A program made the position numbers and the translations under genes. Shown here in pieces: positions 22,284 to 29,572 of a stretch of DNA of 37,467 bases (position 1 is its first letter; every line of letters starts with the position of its first letter). The stretch spans positions 1 to 37,467 of the IMG/VR virus record IMGVR_UViG_3300048672_000343; one strand, written 5' to 3'. The notes beneath the pieces were generated by a model that worked only from the letters and a program-made list of their open reading frames with translations, was not told where the DNA came from and did not search any database. Source of the DNA: a virus.

Positions 22284-23860
22284 TATCGCCTGCCTGCATC
22301 TTCATATTCAATGTCGAATCCATTCATGCTGAACGGTACATTATTTCTACTCTCTATGCGCCATGAATGATACGAACCTGTAGTTCTTATATCAACTTTT
22401 TTCATTGTTCTTGGGTCAAATACCACAGGTGGCTTCCATAATATCGAGTTAGTGTCAGTACTTGCACCCATTTGAATTAAAACTGTACCTGCGGTATCTA
22501 TAAGAGGGTATAACGCTACGGCAGTAGTGACTTTTGTATGACCTTCCAATGGTACATTTATTCTCTCCAATGCAGTAGTATAAACACCATCCAAAGAGTT
22601 ATTATCTACAAGAGAATATATGGCACTTGTTGCCTTATCCAGTCCTACAAAAGACGCATTGAATGGTGAGTCAGGATTGTCAGACCATGTACCTGTACCG
22701 CCATCCCAACTATCTACCTCATTTGCCCATGTGTATGATGAGGTTTTTCGTGGACCTATGCTGGCATCTACGGCATTCATTGCTATATCACGCAAATATA
22801 CCTTATCCTCAAGCCAGTTGTATATTATGGCAATATTTGGATAAGTGTTGCCATTCTCAGGTATACATACCCACACCTCGGTATATATAGTATTTATGAC
22901 GACAAAAGAACGTGAGTAATAAGTGGAATCAATATTAGAAGATAATCTGTTTTTAAGTTTCTTTGTCAATATTGATGCCAGACTATTGCCGTCATTTATT
23001 AATATGTCGCCATCAGTCAGTATTAGGTGTTTGTTATAAAATTCTGCGACACAATTAGATGCTAGTACACCAGTGTCTGAGGTTAACTGTCTTGCCGACC
23101 ATATAAATTCACCTCCAACATAATCAAGTATATCTATGGATTTTCTTGAGTATATACACATTGAGTCTCTTAAAGAATAAGCATCAATAATATACCCGCC
23201 AGTAGCAGACAGATTGGAATTACCTGCAATAGCTGATAAATCCAATGGGTCCCATGTGAAAGGTAATCCGTTAATATCTGCTGCTGTTGACCACGCATAA
23301 GTATTTACTCCTAAGTCTCTTGCACCGAATACGGTAGTATCAAATATACCGAAAGCAAAAAGAAACTGTTTATGTGAACGTATGAATAAACAACTTTTAT
23401 TTAATGCCTGCCATGTATGTGTTGCATCCCAAGGTAGAGGTTCAAACTTAGTACCAGTAGGTGACAGATAGAACGGACCTGTCTGTGGATTATTGATAAT
23501 AACACAGTTACCGCTATTGCACATAGACCAGTTGTGTTCGTCAGGAGTTGCTATTGGAGTAGTTGCCAGTATGGTAGGAGTGACATCTATCCAGTTAATA
23601 CCATCATAGGTGTATACGGCAGTTTTACCGCATAGCACATAGAAGTCACCTGCCGAACTAACATGATTTATAATCTTGGTAGGATTAAAAGACACAGGTG
23701 CAGTGGACACAATACTTCTACCGAAGTATGTTTCTATGTTGCCGTTTCTCAACCTAAAATTTGTGGCGTAGGTAAAGTATTCAGGTGACAAATTCATAGA
23801 CGACAAATCGGTATTAAGACCAAAATCACCTAAATTTCTAACGCTAAATACCTTGGTCAT
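22283..23860 (-). CDS. Podovirus tail hub/stabilisation protein (beta-propeller-like)
   Basis: A 525-aa beta-rich protein. The opening (FSVRNLGDFGLNTDLSSMNLSPEYFTYATNFRLRNGNIETYFGR) matches the start of a widespread podovirus tail protein often annotated as tail stabilisation or tubular tail protein, whose members start with an 'LGxxGxNxDLpp..Lpp..wtdarNvRfrdG' pattern. The remaining strands, with repeated YTYDGINW and YVLCGKTAVY segments, suggest a propeller. It should lie in the tail tube below the adaptor. I chose ATG 23860: it forms TAATG with the tail-fibre stop and has AAGGA upstream. A TTG 18 bases earlier in frame is less likely. Confidence 0.72.
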   Translation of the reverse strand: MTKVFSVRNLGDFGLNTDLSSMNLSPEYFTYATNFRLRNGNIETYFGRSIVSTAPVSFNPTKIINHVSSAGDFYVLCGKTAVYTYDGINWIDVTPTILATTPIATPDEHNWSMCNSGNCVIINNPQTGPFYLSPTGTKFEPLPWDATHTWQALNKSCLFIRSHKQFLFAFGIFDTTVFGARDLGVNTYAWSTAADINGLPFTWDPLDLSAIAGNSNLSATGGYIIDAYSLRDSMCIYSRKSIDILDYVGGEFIWSARQLTSDTGVLASNCVAEFYNKHLILTDGDILINDGNSLASILTKKLKNRLSSNIDSTYYSRSFVVINTIYTEVWVCIPENGNTYPNIAIIYNWLEDKVYLRDIAMNAVDASIGPRKTSSYTWANEVDSWDGGTGTWSDNPDSPFNASFVGLDKATSAIYSLVDNNSLDGVYTTALERINVPLEGHTKVTTAVALYPLIDTAGTVLIQMGASTDTNSILWKPPVVFDPRTMKKVDIRTTGSYHSWRIESRNNVPFSMNGFDIEYEDAGRR

Positions 23861-24471
23861 TATGCAGTCCTTACCCAACGATATACAACAATATATGGTT
23901 GCAAGTTGTTGTGTGCCACTGACGCATCCAATGGTGTATTAGCTGCAACCGAGGTTGCCTGTATGGCAGGACCTGCACCATTTGCAACAGTAGAACCACC
24001 TGTGCCATAAAAACTGCCTGACGATGGCGTATGAACATGCGACCTTAACCCTGACTCATTCGAGGTCAACAGGTGTGTTTTTTCACCGCCTGTCTCGCTT
24101 ATTGTGTCAAAGTCTGTATCGCCTAAATCTATACCTACAGTAACTCTCCCTGTACCATATTGAGACCATGTGCCATAACCGTATAGTGTTGCAGGATTGG
24201 TCGCAACAGCCAGTTCGACTATACCACCTATAGGTATTTTTAGAGAATCTAACTGTTCCTGTATTGCAGATGTGACACCATGAACAAAATTAAGTTCTGC
24301 TTCCGTTGCAGTGATAGGTATGGCAAAACCGACACCTCCTGCACCTGGAAACTGTGATTTTAGAACAGCTTTAATCAGTCGTAAATGGTCGTCACCTTTG
24401 CTTCTCTCATCAGTCGATAACGGATTTGATGACTGTAAAGCCGATATTGTCGTACCTGTTTCTAGTCCCAT
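23860..24471 (-). CDS. Short tail fibre / receptor-binding protein
   Basis: A 203-aa fibre protein. The N-terminal attachment region (ISALQSSNPLSTDERSKGDDHLRLIKAVLKSQFPGA) is a widely shared phage fibre adaptor motif. A triple-coil-like segment (TEAELNFVHGVTSAIQEQLDSL) follows, then a C-terminal tail-collar-like domain (GYGTWSQYGTGRVTVGID, ETGGEKTHLLTSNE, GLRSHVHTP, HNNLQPYIVVYRWVRTA). The HxH in SHVH is typical of metal-coordinating fibre tips such as T4 gp12. It very likely contacts the host surface. It is short and contains no endorhamnosidase or other depolymerase motif. It lies between the adaptor fusion and the tail hub gene. Confidence 0.85.
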   Translation of the reverse strand: MGLETGTTISALQSSNPLSTDERSKGDDHLRLIKAVLKSQFPGAGGVGFAIPITATEAELNFVHGVTSAIQEQLDSLKIPIGGIVELAVATNPATLYGYGTWSQYGTGRVTVGIDLGDTDFDTISETGGEKTHLLTSNESGLRSHVHTPSSGSFYGTGGSTVANGAGPAIQATSVAANTPLDASVAHNNLQPYIVVYRWVRTA

Positions 24472-24475
24472 TTTA

Positions 24476-26686
24476 TTAACCTATTCTTATCTGTAAGGGT
24501 GTGCCACTTGTCTTGTATTCATGGTCTACCGCATTTAGTTCTTCTATCGCTTCTTTAAAGCGATTATCCCACATTTGTGCTGCTGCCGAATCTTTTACAT
24601 AAGCCGATATTTCAACCAGTAAGCCAAAGATATATGCGTTAGGATTGTAGTTACTTAACCAGTTGGTGTTCTCAGGTAATAACAAAGGAACTATTCTTGC
24701 GTTGTAAACTATTTCTAGTGTATAGGTGTCATCAAGAATAGGGAATATATTTAACTTGTTAGCCACAATACAATAAATAGGACCACCAAAACCGCTATAG
24801 CTCGCAACATTCATTTGTTCTGGATTAACTAATTGATAGGTTGTAGTACTACTTTTACTATCATTAGGATAACAGAATATTTCAGTTAGATTCATAAAAT
24901 CAATTGGTAAAACGTATCTGCCATCAGTTGGATTGGTGACGTAACTGAGACGACTTGAGGATGTTTCCAATTTAATAACATTGTTAATTCTATTCTCAAC
25001 CATTCGTATAAAAGACGGCATCAAATTAACCAGATTTGCATCCTGTCTATCTGCTATCTCAAGTGTCATGTCTATTAATTCTTGCTGGTTCATTTCTGTA
25101 AACCTGTCTAAAAATGTTTCATTGGTTAAAAGTGCTGTTGATGTAGCAGTACAATAAGAATTGCTGCTCCATGTTATAGACATACCGACAAATAAATCAC
25201 TTGTAGCTATTGCCTGTGCTATTGCAGAACTGCCAAGCTTTATCTGTGTCGTCATAGTGCTTGATGCACTTGCAACTGACGCGCTGTTGTTTGTAAATCT
25301 TATTGCAGTCGTTAAACTTTCCGTACTTGATGCAACAGACTGGCAGCTGCCTGTCAATGCCGCAAAATTTCCAAGTACGCTTGTTGCTGAGACTACGGAC
25401 TGTGCAGAACTATTTAACTTTATTGAAGTGGTTAAATTTGCAGTACTTGACGATACTGCTGAATACGCACCACTTAAACTCTTACCTGTAGTTAAAGAAG
25501 CAGACACTGCAACTACTGCGGTTGCTGCCATAGCAACAGTAATACTTGTAGTTAGGTTAGATGTTAACGTTACTATTGATTGTGCCGAACCATTCAGTGC
25601 TGTAGCAGACCCAGATAGGTTGCCTAATGTTGTTACTACAGCAGATGCAGAACCAGATAAAGATATGGAAGTAGTCAGGCTGCCTGTAACAGATACTGTA
25701 TTTGTATTAACAGAAGAAAGACTGATACCTGTTGTAATGTTGCCAGTAGAATTAACAGAAGCTGAAGATGTTGAACTTAATGGTATACCTGTAGTTAAAC
25801 TTGCTATTGCAGTCGTAGTATTTTGTACGGTTGCAAATAACTCTATAGATGCACTAGCATCAAAAAACCAGTCATTCCAAATCGTTTTTTCAGTGGTATC
25901 TAAGTCGCCCTGCTGAACCGACTGATATAACAGGGATGTACTTGACCTGCCGTTTGATTTTCTCTTTATTGCCCAACTGTTAAAACTGTCGCCTTTGCCC
26001 GTGATGTCGGTCGGTGTCGGTGGTGTCCATGATGACGGAGGAACATTGATTACAAAACCAGAATAACCCGACGATGCTGCCGCGCCTGTCGTAGCAGTTA
26101 CAGTGATTGCTCCCGTCGCACCCGCTGATACATTATCCTTTGTCTGTACCTCTGACGCTATCCATAACGCGGGGTCCGATGACGACTCTCTATCAGTAAA
26201 CCCTGTTGCCGCTGATATGGTCCATACGCTTGTTAATACAGTTTTATCAAGCTGTGTTGCCGCGATTAAATCGTCGCCGCTGCCCGCAATAACACCGTTA
26301 AGAGGGATAGTTATCGGCGGTGAGTTATAACTCCAATTTTGGGTTGAACCGATGGACGCGGGTGCTACATTGCTACGCCCTGAAAACGCCACACAGTGGA
26401 TTGTATAGTGGGCAGAGTAGTCACAGGTAAATGTATAAGACTCGCTGCCAGTGGCGTTTTTTATCTCATAGATTTGTAGTGAGGATGTATCTGGACTGTT
26501 TGGCGGATTGCCGTTAAATGCAATCTGCCGCCATGCCGAACCAGCGGGCGGGATAACACCCGCTAAAAACTGGTCTATGGATATAATTGCATAAAGCCTA
26601 TCGCCAGCCGTTACGCCAGCGGGTGCAGTACCGGCTATGGTAAAACTGTTTGAGCCGCTCCCTGTCGTGGACGAACGATAAGCCAC
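24476..26686 (-). CDS. Fusion of repeat-rich tail protein to head-tail adaptor
   Basis: A 736-aa protein starting at GTG (AAGGAT upstream). Residues 1-230 form a beta-sandwich-like domain (FTIAGTAPAGVTAGDRLYAI, VAFSGRSN, SGYSGFVINVPP) as in phage surface or carbohydrate-binding proteins. Residues about 285-524 are 11-12 repeats of 20 residues with consensus SxxVxxTxNLTTSIxLxGSA, probably a beta-solenoid. Residues 525-736 match the podovirus head-tail adaptor: QELIDMTLEIADRQDANLV, FIRMVENRINN, RYVLPIDFMNLTEI, YTLEIVYNARIVPLLLPENTNWL, AYIFGLLVEISAYVKD. Adaptors are normally separate proteins of about 200 aa bound under the portal, so the fusion is unusual. A possible internal ATG at residue 532 (about 25093) could yield a free adaptor. 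Confidence 0.75.
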   Translation of the reverse strand: MAYRSSTTGSGSNSFTIAGTAPAGVTAGDRLYAIISIDQFLAGVIPPAGSAWRQIAFNGNPPNSPDTSSLQIYEIKNATGSESYTFTCDYSAHYTIHCVAFSGRSNVAPASIGSTQNWSYNSPPITIPLNGVIAGSGDDLIAATQLDKTVLTSVWTISAATGFTDRESSSDPALWIASEVQTKDNVSAGATGAITVTATTGAAASSGYSGFVINVPPSSWTPPTPTDITGKGDSFNSWAIKRKSNGRSSTSLLYQSVQQGDLDTTEKTIWNDWFFDASASIELFATVQNTTTAIASLTTGIPLSSTSSASVNSTGNITTGISLSSVNTNTVSVTGSLTTSISLSGSASAVVTTLGNLSGSATALNGSAQSIVTLTSNLTTSITVAMAATAVVAVSASLTTGKSLSGAYSAVSSSTANLTTSIKLNSSAQSVVSATSVLGNFAALTGSCQSVASSTESLTTAIRFTNNSASVASASSTMTTQIKLGSSAIAQAIATSDLFVGMSITWSSNSYCTATSTALLTNETFLDRFTEMNQQELIDMTLEIADRQDANLVNLMPSFIRMVENRINNVIKLETSSSRLSYVTNPTDGRYVLPIDFMNLTEIFCYPNDSKSSTTTYQLVNPEQMNVASYSGFGGPIYCIVANKLNIFPILDDTYTLEIVYNARIVPLLLPENTNWLSNYNPNAYIFGLLVEISAYVKDSAAAQMWDNRFKEAIEELNAVDHEYKTSGTPLQIRIG
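25115..25834. repeat. 60-bp-period coding repeats in the fusion protein
   Basis: About 12 units of 60 bp encode 20-residue repeats (for example QSIVTLTSNLTTSITVAMAA, TAVVAVSASLTTGKSLSGAY, QSVVSATSVLGNFAALTGSC). Most are exactly 20 residues; one is 21. They diverge at DNA level, so the repeats are old. Confidence 0.8.
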
Positions 26687-26692
26687 GGCTTG

Positions 26693-27496
26693 CTATCCTT
26701 GCGTAACGGTAAAAGTACCCGAGATATTACTTGCTGTTGTGGTCGATGGAATAAAAATTAAAAACGGCACAGTATTATCGAACATGCGTGTAAAACCTGA
26801 CGTTAATGCATCTATAGCGTTCGGAATGTTACCGCTTGATAACTCCAGTCTAGCCAGCTCACGATATGCTACCAAAGAAGCCGCGCCCGATGTCCATGTT
26901 GCCGACAAAGTAAATGTCTGGATTGAACGAACGCCAGTATCACCTGCCGCAAGCCCCATTGGGTAAAATGCGCCGATTGCTGACGATGCTACGCCCGCTA
27001 AAATGCCCGCGCCAGTTTGTCCACTGGTATTTGATTGGTTTGTGTAACTCATTGACAGGTTCGGGGTTCCAGAACCTGTTGCGCCAGTTATCTCAAGCCC
27101 GACCAAAACCTGCGCACCGTTTGCCGTTCCGTCTGCGCATCGTGCTGGAAAAGCCGCGCTGTTGATAGTTTGTGCAGATGTGGAAGTCATTACAAGCCCT
27201 GAGTTATCCCAGAGCCTATCGCATAAAATCAGCGTTCCTGCAATTGTTGCGACACCAGAAAGCCTGCCTATATAGCTGTTGCCTGAAACAGGGTTGGTAA
27301 ATGCCAACTGCCCTGCTCGAGTTGTCAAAGCCGCGCCCGCCAGACCAGATGATGATGCAGTAGCCGCGCCAGGTGCGCCTGCGAGATAAAAAAGGCTGTG
27401 AGGTCTGCCGGCTACCAGCGTTGGCGTTGCCGCCTTGGTAAATGTGACAGGTGGCTGCATTCCTGCTAATGCGCCATCAAGCGTAGTAATAGCCAT
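26693..27496 (-). CDS. Phage virion protein of a widespread uncharacterised family
   Basis: A 267-aa beta-rich protein. It starts ITTLDGALAGMQPPVTFTK, contains HSLFYLAGAPGAA, LILCDRLWDNSG, NGAQVLVGLEITGATG and LSMSYTNQSN, then GDTGVRSIQTFTLSATW near residue 200. I recognise this combination (LDGLIAGMQPP, SLFYAAGRPGAA, CDRLWHNSG, TMSYTNQSG) as a common structural protein of siphoviruses and podoviruses, probably a tail or decoration protein of unknown role. Its DNA is richer in GCG/GCC codons than the neighbours, sharing that feature with the N-terminal half of the next gene, which suggests they were acquired together. It shares a base with the upstream stop (TAATG). Confidence 0.68.
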   Translation of the reverse strand: MAITTLDGALAGMQPPVTFTKAATPTLVAGRPHSLFYLAGAPGAATASSSGLAGAALTTRAGQLAFTNPVSGNSYIGRLSGVATIAGTLILCDRLWDNSGLVMTSTSAQTINSAAFPARCADGTANGAQVLVGLEITGATGSGTPNLSMSYTNQSNTSGQTGAGILAGVASSAIGAFYPMGLAAGDTGVRSIQTFTLSATWTSGAASLVAYRELARLELSSGNIPNAIDALTSGFTRMFDNTVPFLIFIPSTTTASNISGTFTVTQG

Positions 27497-27963
27497 TAGA
27501 TAGCCTCCAAGTATTTAGGGTCAAAAGAACGCCCATCAGAAAGTGATACTGCATTTACAGACGCGTCAAAACTTTCAATGATTAAAATTGAATTAGGTAT
27601 TGCTGACATGTCCTGATTTGAGTTCCCGTTTTTTATTGCTTTGTAAACTTCTTCAGAAACAGATGAAAAAGGCGGTAACACCATTACTGACTGCCCAATT
27701 GTGAACCCAGCGTAACTCTGGGCAATACCCAAAATTTCATCAGCACGACCTTCACCGATTAATCCTGCTTTTTCAAGAGCTTTCACACCTTCAATAGTCA
27801 ATGGGTCTTTCAATTCTATTGATGTACCATCATTATCAGGTGTCAATTTATCAAATCTAAATAACCATAGTTCGACATCAACTGACGTTTTAGCAGCAGT
27901 CAATATTGCTGACATTTCATCAGAATGAAATCTGTTTATTAATTGCTGCTTTGTCAGTCTCAT
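27496..27963 (-). CDS. Hypothetical tail-cluster protein
   Basis: A 155-aa soluble protein with a helical N-terminal half (LTKQQLINRFHSDEMSAILTAAKTSVDVELWLFRFDKLTPD, EGVKALEKAGLIGEGRADEIL). The C-terminus is beta-rich, with a VMVLPPFSSV loop and a final DGRSFDPKYLEAI. Proteins with this opening often sit beside the phage_tail_fib-type gene in phage tail clusters; function unknown. It could be a small tail-assembly or chaperone-like factor. Confidence 0.65.
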   Translation of the reverse strand: MRLTKQQLINRFHSDEMSAILTAAKTSVDVELWLFRFDKLTPDNDGTSIELKDPLTIEGVKALEKAGLIGEGRADEILGIAQSYAGFTIGQSVMVLPPFSSVSEEVYKAIKNGNSNQDMSAIPNSILIIESFDASVNAVSLSDGRSFDPKYLEAI

Positions 27964-27973
27964 GACAGATACC

Positions 27974-28447
27974 TTAGTTGTCTATCTGATAAGTCAACGC
28001 ACCTGCTGCAAATGATGGTGCAGGGTCGCCATTGTTTACAGTTTTACTTGGTGATTGTGCTGCCCAAAATAATAAATTACCTGCTGAACTCGCATCAAGT
28101 GCGCCTGTAGCTACAACTGTTCCCCAGTTCGCGGTTGGTGTAGGAAACGTGATTGCGTTGTTGTTGCTAGTAGTGCCGCTTGTGCCTGACGACGCAGTTG
28201 TACTACCTGCACTCTGAGTACCTGCCCAGTTTGCCATCGAACTGGTCACTGCTACACGGGCATAAGAACCACCTGATACTTCCGTACCTGCGGTTGAGTC
28301 TGTCGGTGCTACTGTGTACAAAGCAATGTATAAAGTTGCCGGACCAGTACCCGCTGCTGCTGTAGCGGTAGAAATACCAGTTAAAGCCTGCGCTCTGAAT
28401 ATGAAATCAATTAATTTATTCTCGAAAAAATCTGTATTAGCTGTCAT
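27974..28447 (-). CDS. Tail fibre-like protein (phage_tail_fib type)
   Basis: A 157-aa beta-rich protein. It starts DFFENKLIDFIFRAQAL, then LYIALYTVAPTDSTAGTEVSGGSYARVAV, ITFPTPTANWGTVVATGALDASSAGNLLFWAAQSPSKTVNNGDPAPSFAAGALTYQID. This order (ENKLLDHLFR, LYVALFT..PTD...GTEVSGGSYARV, ITFP.A...WG.V...LFDA..GNLL..G.L...K.VN.GD...F..G.L) is the signature of a common small phage tail-fibre or decoration family. A Ser/Thr/Gly stretch (about 80-95) is specific to this copy. Its start overlaps the end of the 84-aa membrane protein. Confidence 0.78.
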   Translation of the reverse strand: MTANTDFFENKLIDFIFRAQALTGISTATAAAGTGPATLYIALYTVAPTDSTAGTEVSGGSYARVAVTSSMANWAGTQSAGSTTASSGTSGTTSNNNAITFPTPTANWGTVVATGALDASSAGNLLFWAAQSPSKTVNNGDPAPSFAAGALTYQIDN

Positions 28448-28691
28448 CTTTTGTCCCTCTGCGTTTTTTAATCTGGAAAAATATGTTTGCTACGAATGAT
28501 GAAAAAGCGATTATGCACCCAATTGATGACGCATGAGTATCTATGCTGTCTAAGAATGATTCTACTCTACCTGTACAGTTAAGAGATGAAAAAGATATTT
28601 TCAACCTATTTACTGCGTTACCAAAAAGTGCTAAAAAACCACTAAGGAATAAAGTTACAAAATTAGTGAGTCCTATAGTTGTTCTTATCAT
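28437..28691 (-). CDS. 84-aa two-span membrane protein, holin-like
   Basis: An 84-aa protein with two hydrophobic segments, about residues 7-24 (GLTNFVTLFLSGFLALFG) and 52-71 (HASSIGCIIAFSSFVANIFF), and a highly charged C-terminus (QIKKRRGTKDDS). The second span followed by a basic tail resembles class II phage holins. It lies in the late operon between the PASTA protein and the fibre-like gene, overlapping both (ATGA on one side, 11 bases on the other). A holin timed with late genes is plausible. Membrane insertion during DNA entry is an alternative. Confidence 0.6.
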   Translation of the reverse strand: MIRTTIGLTNFVTLFLSGFLALFGNAVNRLKISFSSLNCTGRVESFLDSIDTHASSIGCIIAFSSFVANIFFQIKKRRGTKDDS

Positions 28692-28960
28692 GGTATCACT
28701 ACATTGACTGTGTACCCAAGACCTACCAATGTACCACTTGCAGGCGATTGTTCCGATACTATTCCACTGGTTTTATTAAAACTACCTGCAAGTCCAAGAC
28801 CTGTTAATGTTGATAATGCGGTTGCATAAGACATACCAACAAGATTAGGTATGGTAACAGTCAATAGATTAGCGTACTTTCTGGCAGGTTTTAATGCGCC
28901 ATTTTGTGGGTTTTTAGGACTTAGAATAAGTACTCTGTTGGTATTATCTATAAATCCCAT
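28688..28960 (-). CDS. Virion protein with a PASTA domain
   Basis: A 90-aa protein. A short polar N-terminus (GFIDNTNRVLILSPKNPQNGALKPARKY) is followed by a single PASTA domain (about residues 33-90): TIPNLVGMSYATALSTLTGLGL, then IVSEQSPASGTLVGLGYTVNVVIP. The PNLVGM...AL..L...GL and QSPA.GT.V..G motifs are diagnostic. PASTA domains usually bind muropeptides or stabilise bacterial surface proteins. In a phage late operon it may be a decoration protein or a peptidoglycan-contacting part. GGAG lies 10 bases upstream of the ATG. Confidence 0.8.
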   Translation of the reverse strand: MGFIDNTNRVLILSPKNPQNGALKPARKYANLLTVTIPNLVGMSYATALSTLTGLGLAGSFNKTSGIVSEQSPASGTLVGLGYTVNVVIP

Positions 28961-28965
28961 GACTG

Positions 28966-29022
28966 CTAATCTCCAAGTAGAGGTGCTTTTGCAAGACCAT
29001 CGTATTTGTTTTTATATGCCAT
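28966..29022 (-). CDS. Possible 18-aa mini-gene
   Basis: An ATG-led reading frame encoding MAYKNKYDGLAKAPLLGD fills the gap between two late genes, overlapping the previous gene end by 11 bases. The ribosome site is weak (GAAGGC). It may only be leader sequence for the PASTA gene. Included because this operon also holds a better-supported mini-gene at 34793-34861. Confidence 0.3.
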   Translation of the reverse strand: MAYKNKYDGLAKAPLLGD

Positions 29023-29338
29023 TTTTACTGCCTTCTTTAGTTGGTTGAACCATACAAGTTCTACCTATTGGAGTTTTCAAAAATCGCATCATTTCACGGT
29101 CGGCTATATCTTTGTCTCTGCTATTTAAAGCAAATCCTTGTCGTATAGCGTTATTATAAATAATAAAAGGAATGCTTGCCACCTGACGACCAAATGACAG
29201 GTCTTTTATAGCACCAGGATTTTTACGCAACTCTGCGTTTCTGTTGAGGATTATTTCTTCAGTCGGTTGGGTAGCGACATGAGTCAATGTCTCTGTATGG
29301 TTTTGATAATGGAAATCTGTTTTGATTACTTCATCCAT
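29012..29338 (-). CDS. Hypothetical late protein, 108 aa
   Basis: A 108-aa soluble charged protein (DEVIKTDFHYQNHTETLTHVATQPTEEIILNRNAELRKNPGAIKDLSFGRQVASIPFI...). It has an RNAELRKNPGAIKDLSFGRQ segment and a basic helical C-terminus. It is translationally coupled to the 63-aa gene just upstream. The ATG at 29338 is used; a GTG immediately before it would add one residue. Unknown function, probably structural by position after the capsid gene. Confidence 0.6.
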   Translation of the reverse strand: MDEVIKTDFHYQNHTETLTHVATQPTEEIILNRNAELRKNPGAIKDLSFGRQVASIPFIIYNNAIRQGFALNSRDKDIADREMMRFLKTPIGRTCMVQPTKEGSKNGI

Positions 29339-29522
29339 CACACTTCTCTAAATATATGTGTAAAGCACCAAGTTCAGCATAAGTAGCTGTACCTGTTTCA
29401 CCAGGGTTGATGATACCTTTTACCAGATGTAGTTTCTGTTTTGACTTATTTATTACTTCAATCAAGTCACTGGAGTGACGAGTATCAGTTTCTCCATCTT
29501 TTTTATCTGCTTTAACTGCCAT
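29331..29522 (-). CDS. Small hypothetical head-cluster protein
   Basis: A 63-aa protein with a charged N-terminus (MAVKADKKDGETDTRHSSD) and a beta-rich core (LIEVINKSKQKLHLVKGIINPGETGTATYAELGALHIYLEKC). The 'LHLVKGSI.PGE.G.AT..EL' pattern is familiar from small proteins downstream of phage capsid genes, where they may be decoration or connector proteins. AAAGGTG lies just ahead of the ATG. It is the first gene after the capsid-gene terminator. Confidence 0.62.
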   Translation of the reverse strand: MAVKADKKDGETDTRHSSDLIEVINKSKQKLHLVKGIINPGETGTATYAELGALHIYLEKCDG

Positions 29523-29532
29523 TTTATCACCT

Positions 29533-29565
29533 TTAAAAAAGCCGGTATACAGTGCATACCGGCTT
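29533..29565 (-). terminator. Intrinsic terminator after the capsid gene
   Basis: A perfect 10-bp stem, AAGCCGGTAT at 29539-29548 and ATACCGGCTT at 29556-29565, with a 7-nt loop. Read leftward, the GC-rich hairpin is followed by a run of T (complement of the A-run at 29535-29540). It lies 7 bases past the stop of the major capsid gene and inside the late operon, so it probably lets capsid and upstream head genes be expressed above the tail genes. Confidence 0.88.
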
Positions 29566-29572
29566 GTTTTTA

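Noticed and set aside
21250-24471. Diversity-generating retroelement, as in the BPP-1-like phages whose tail cluster this resembles
   Set aside because: No reverse transcriptase, no accessory protein and no template/variable repeat pair was seen near the fibre genes.
25161-25916. 251-codon rightward open frame opposite the repeat part of the fusion gene
   Set aside because: It mirrors the 60-bp repeats of the real gene, gives a low-complexity hydrophobic product and sits alone against the direction of all neighbours.
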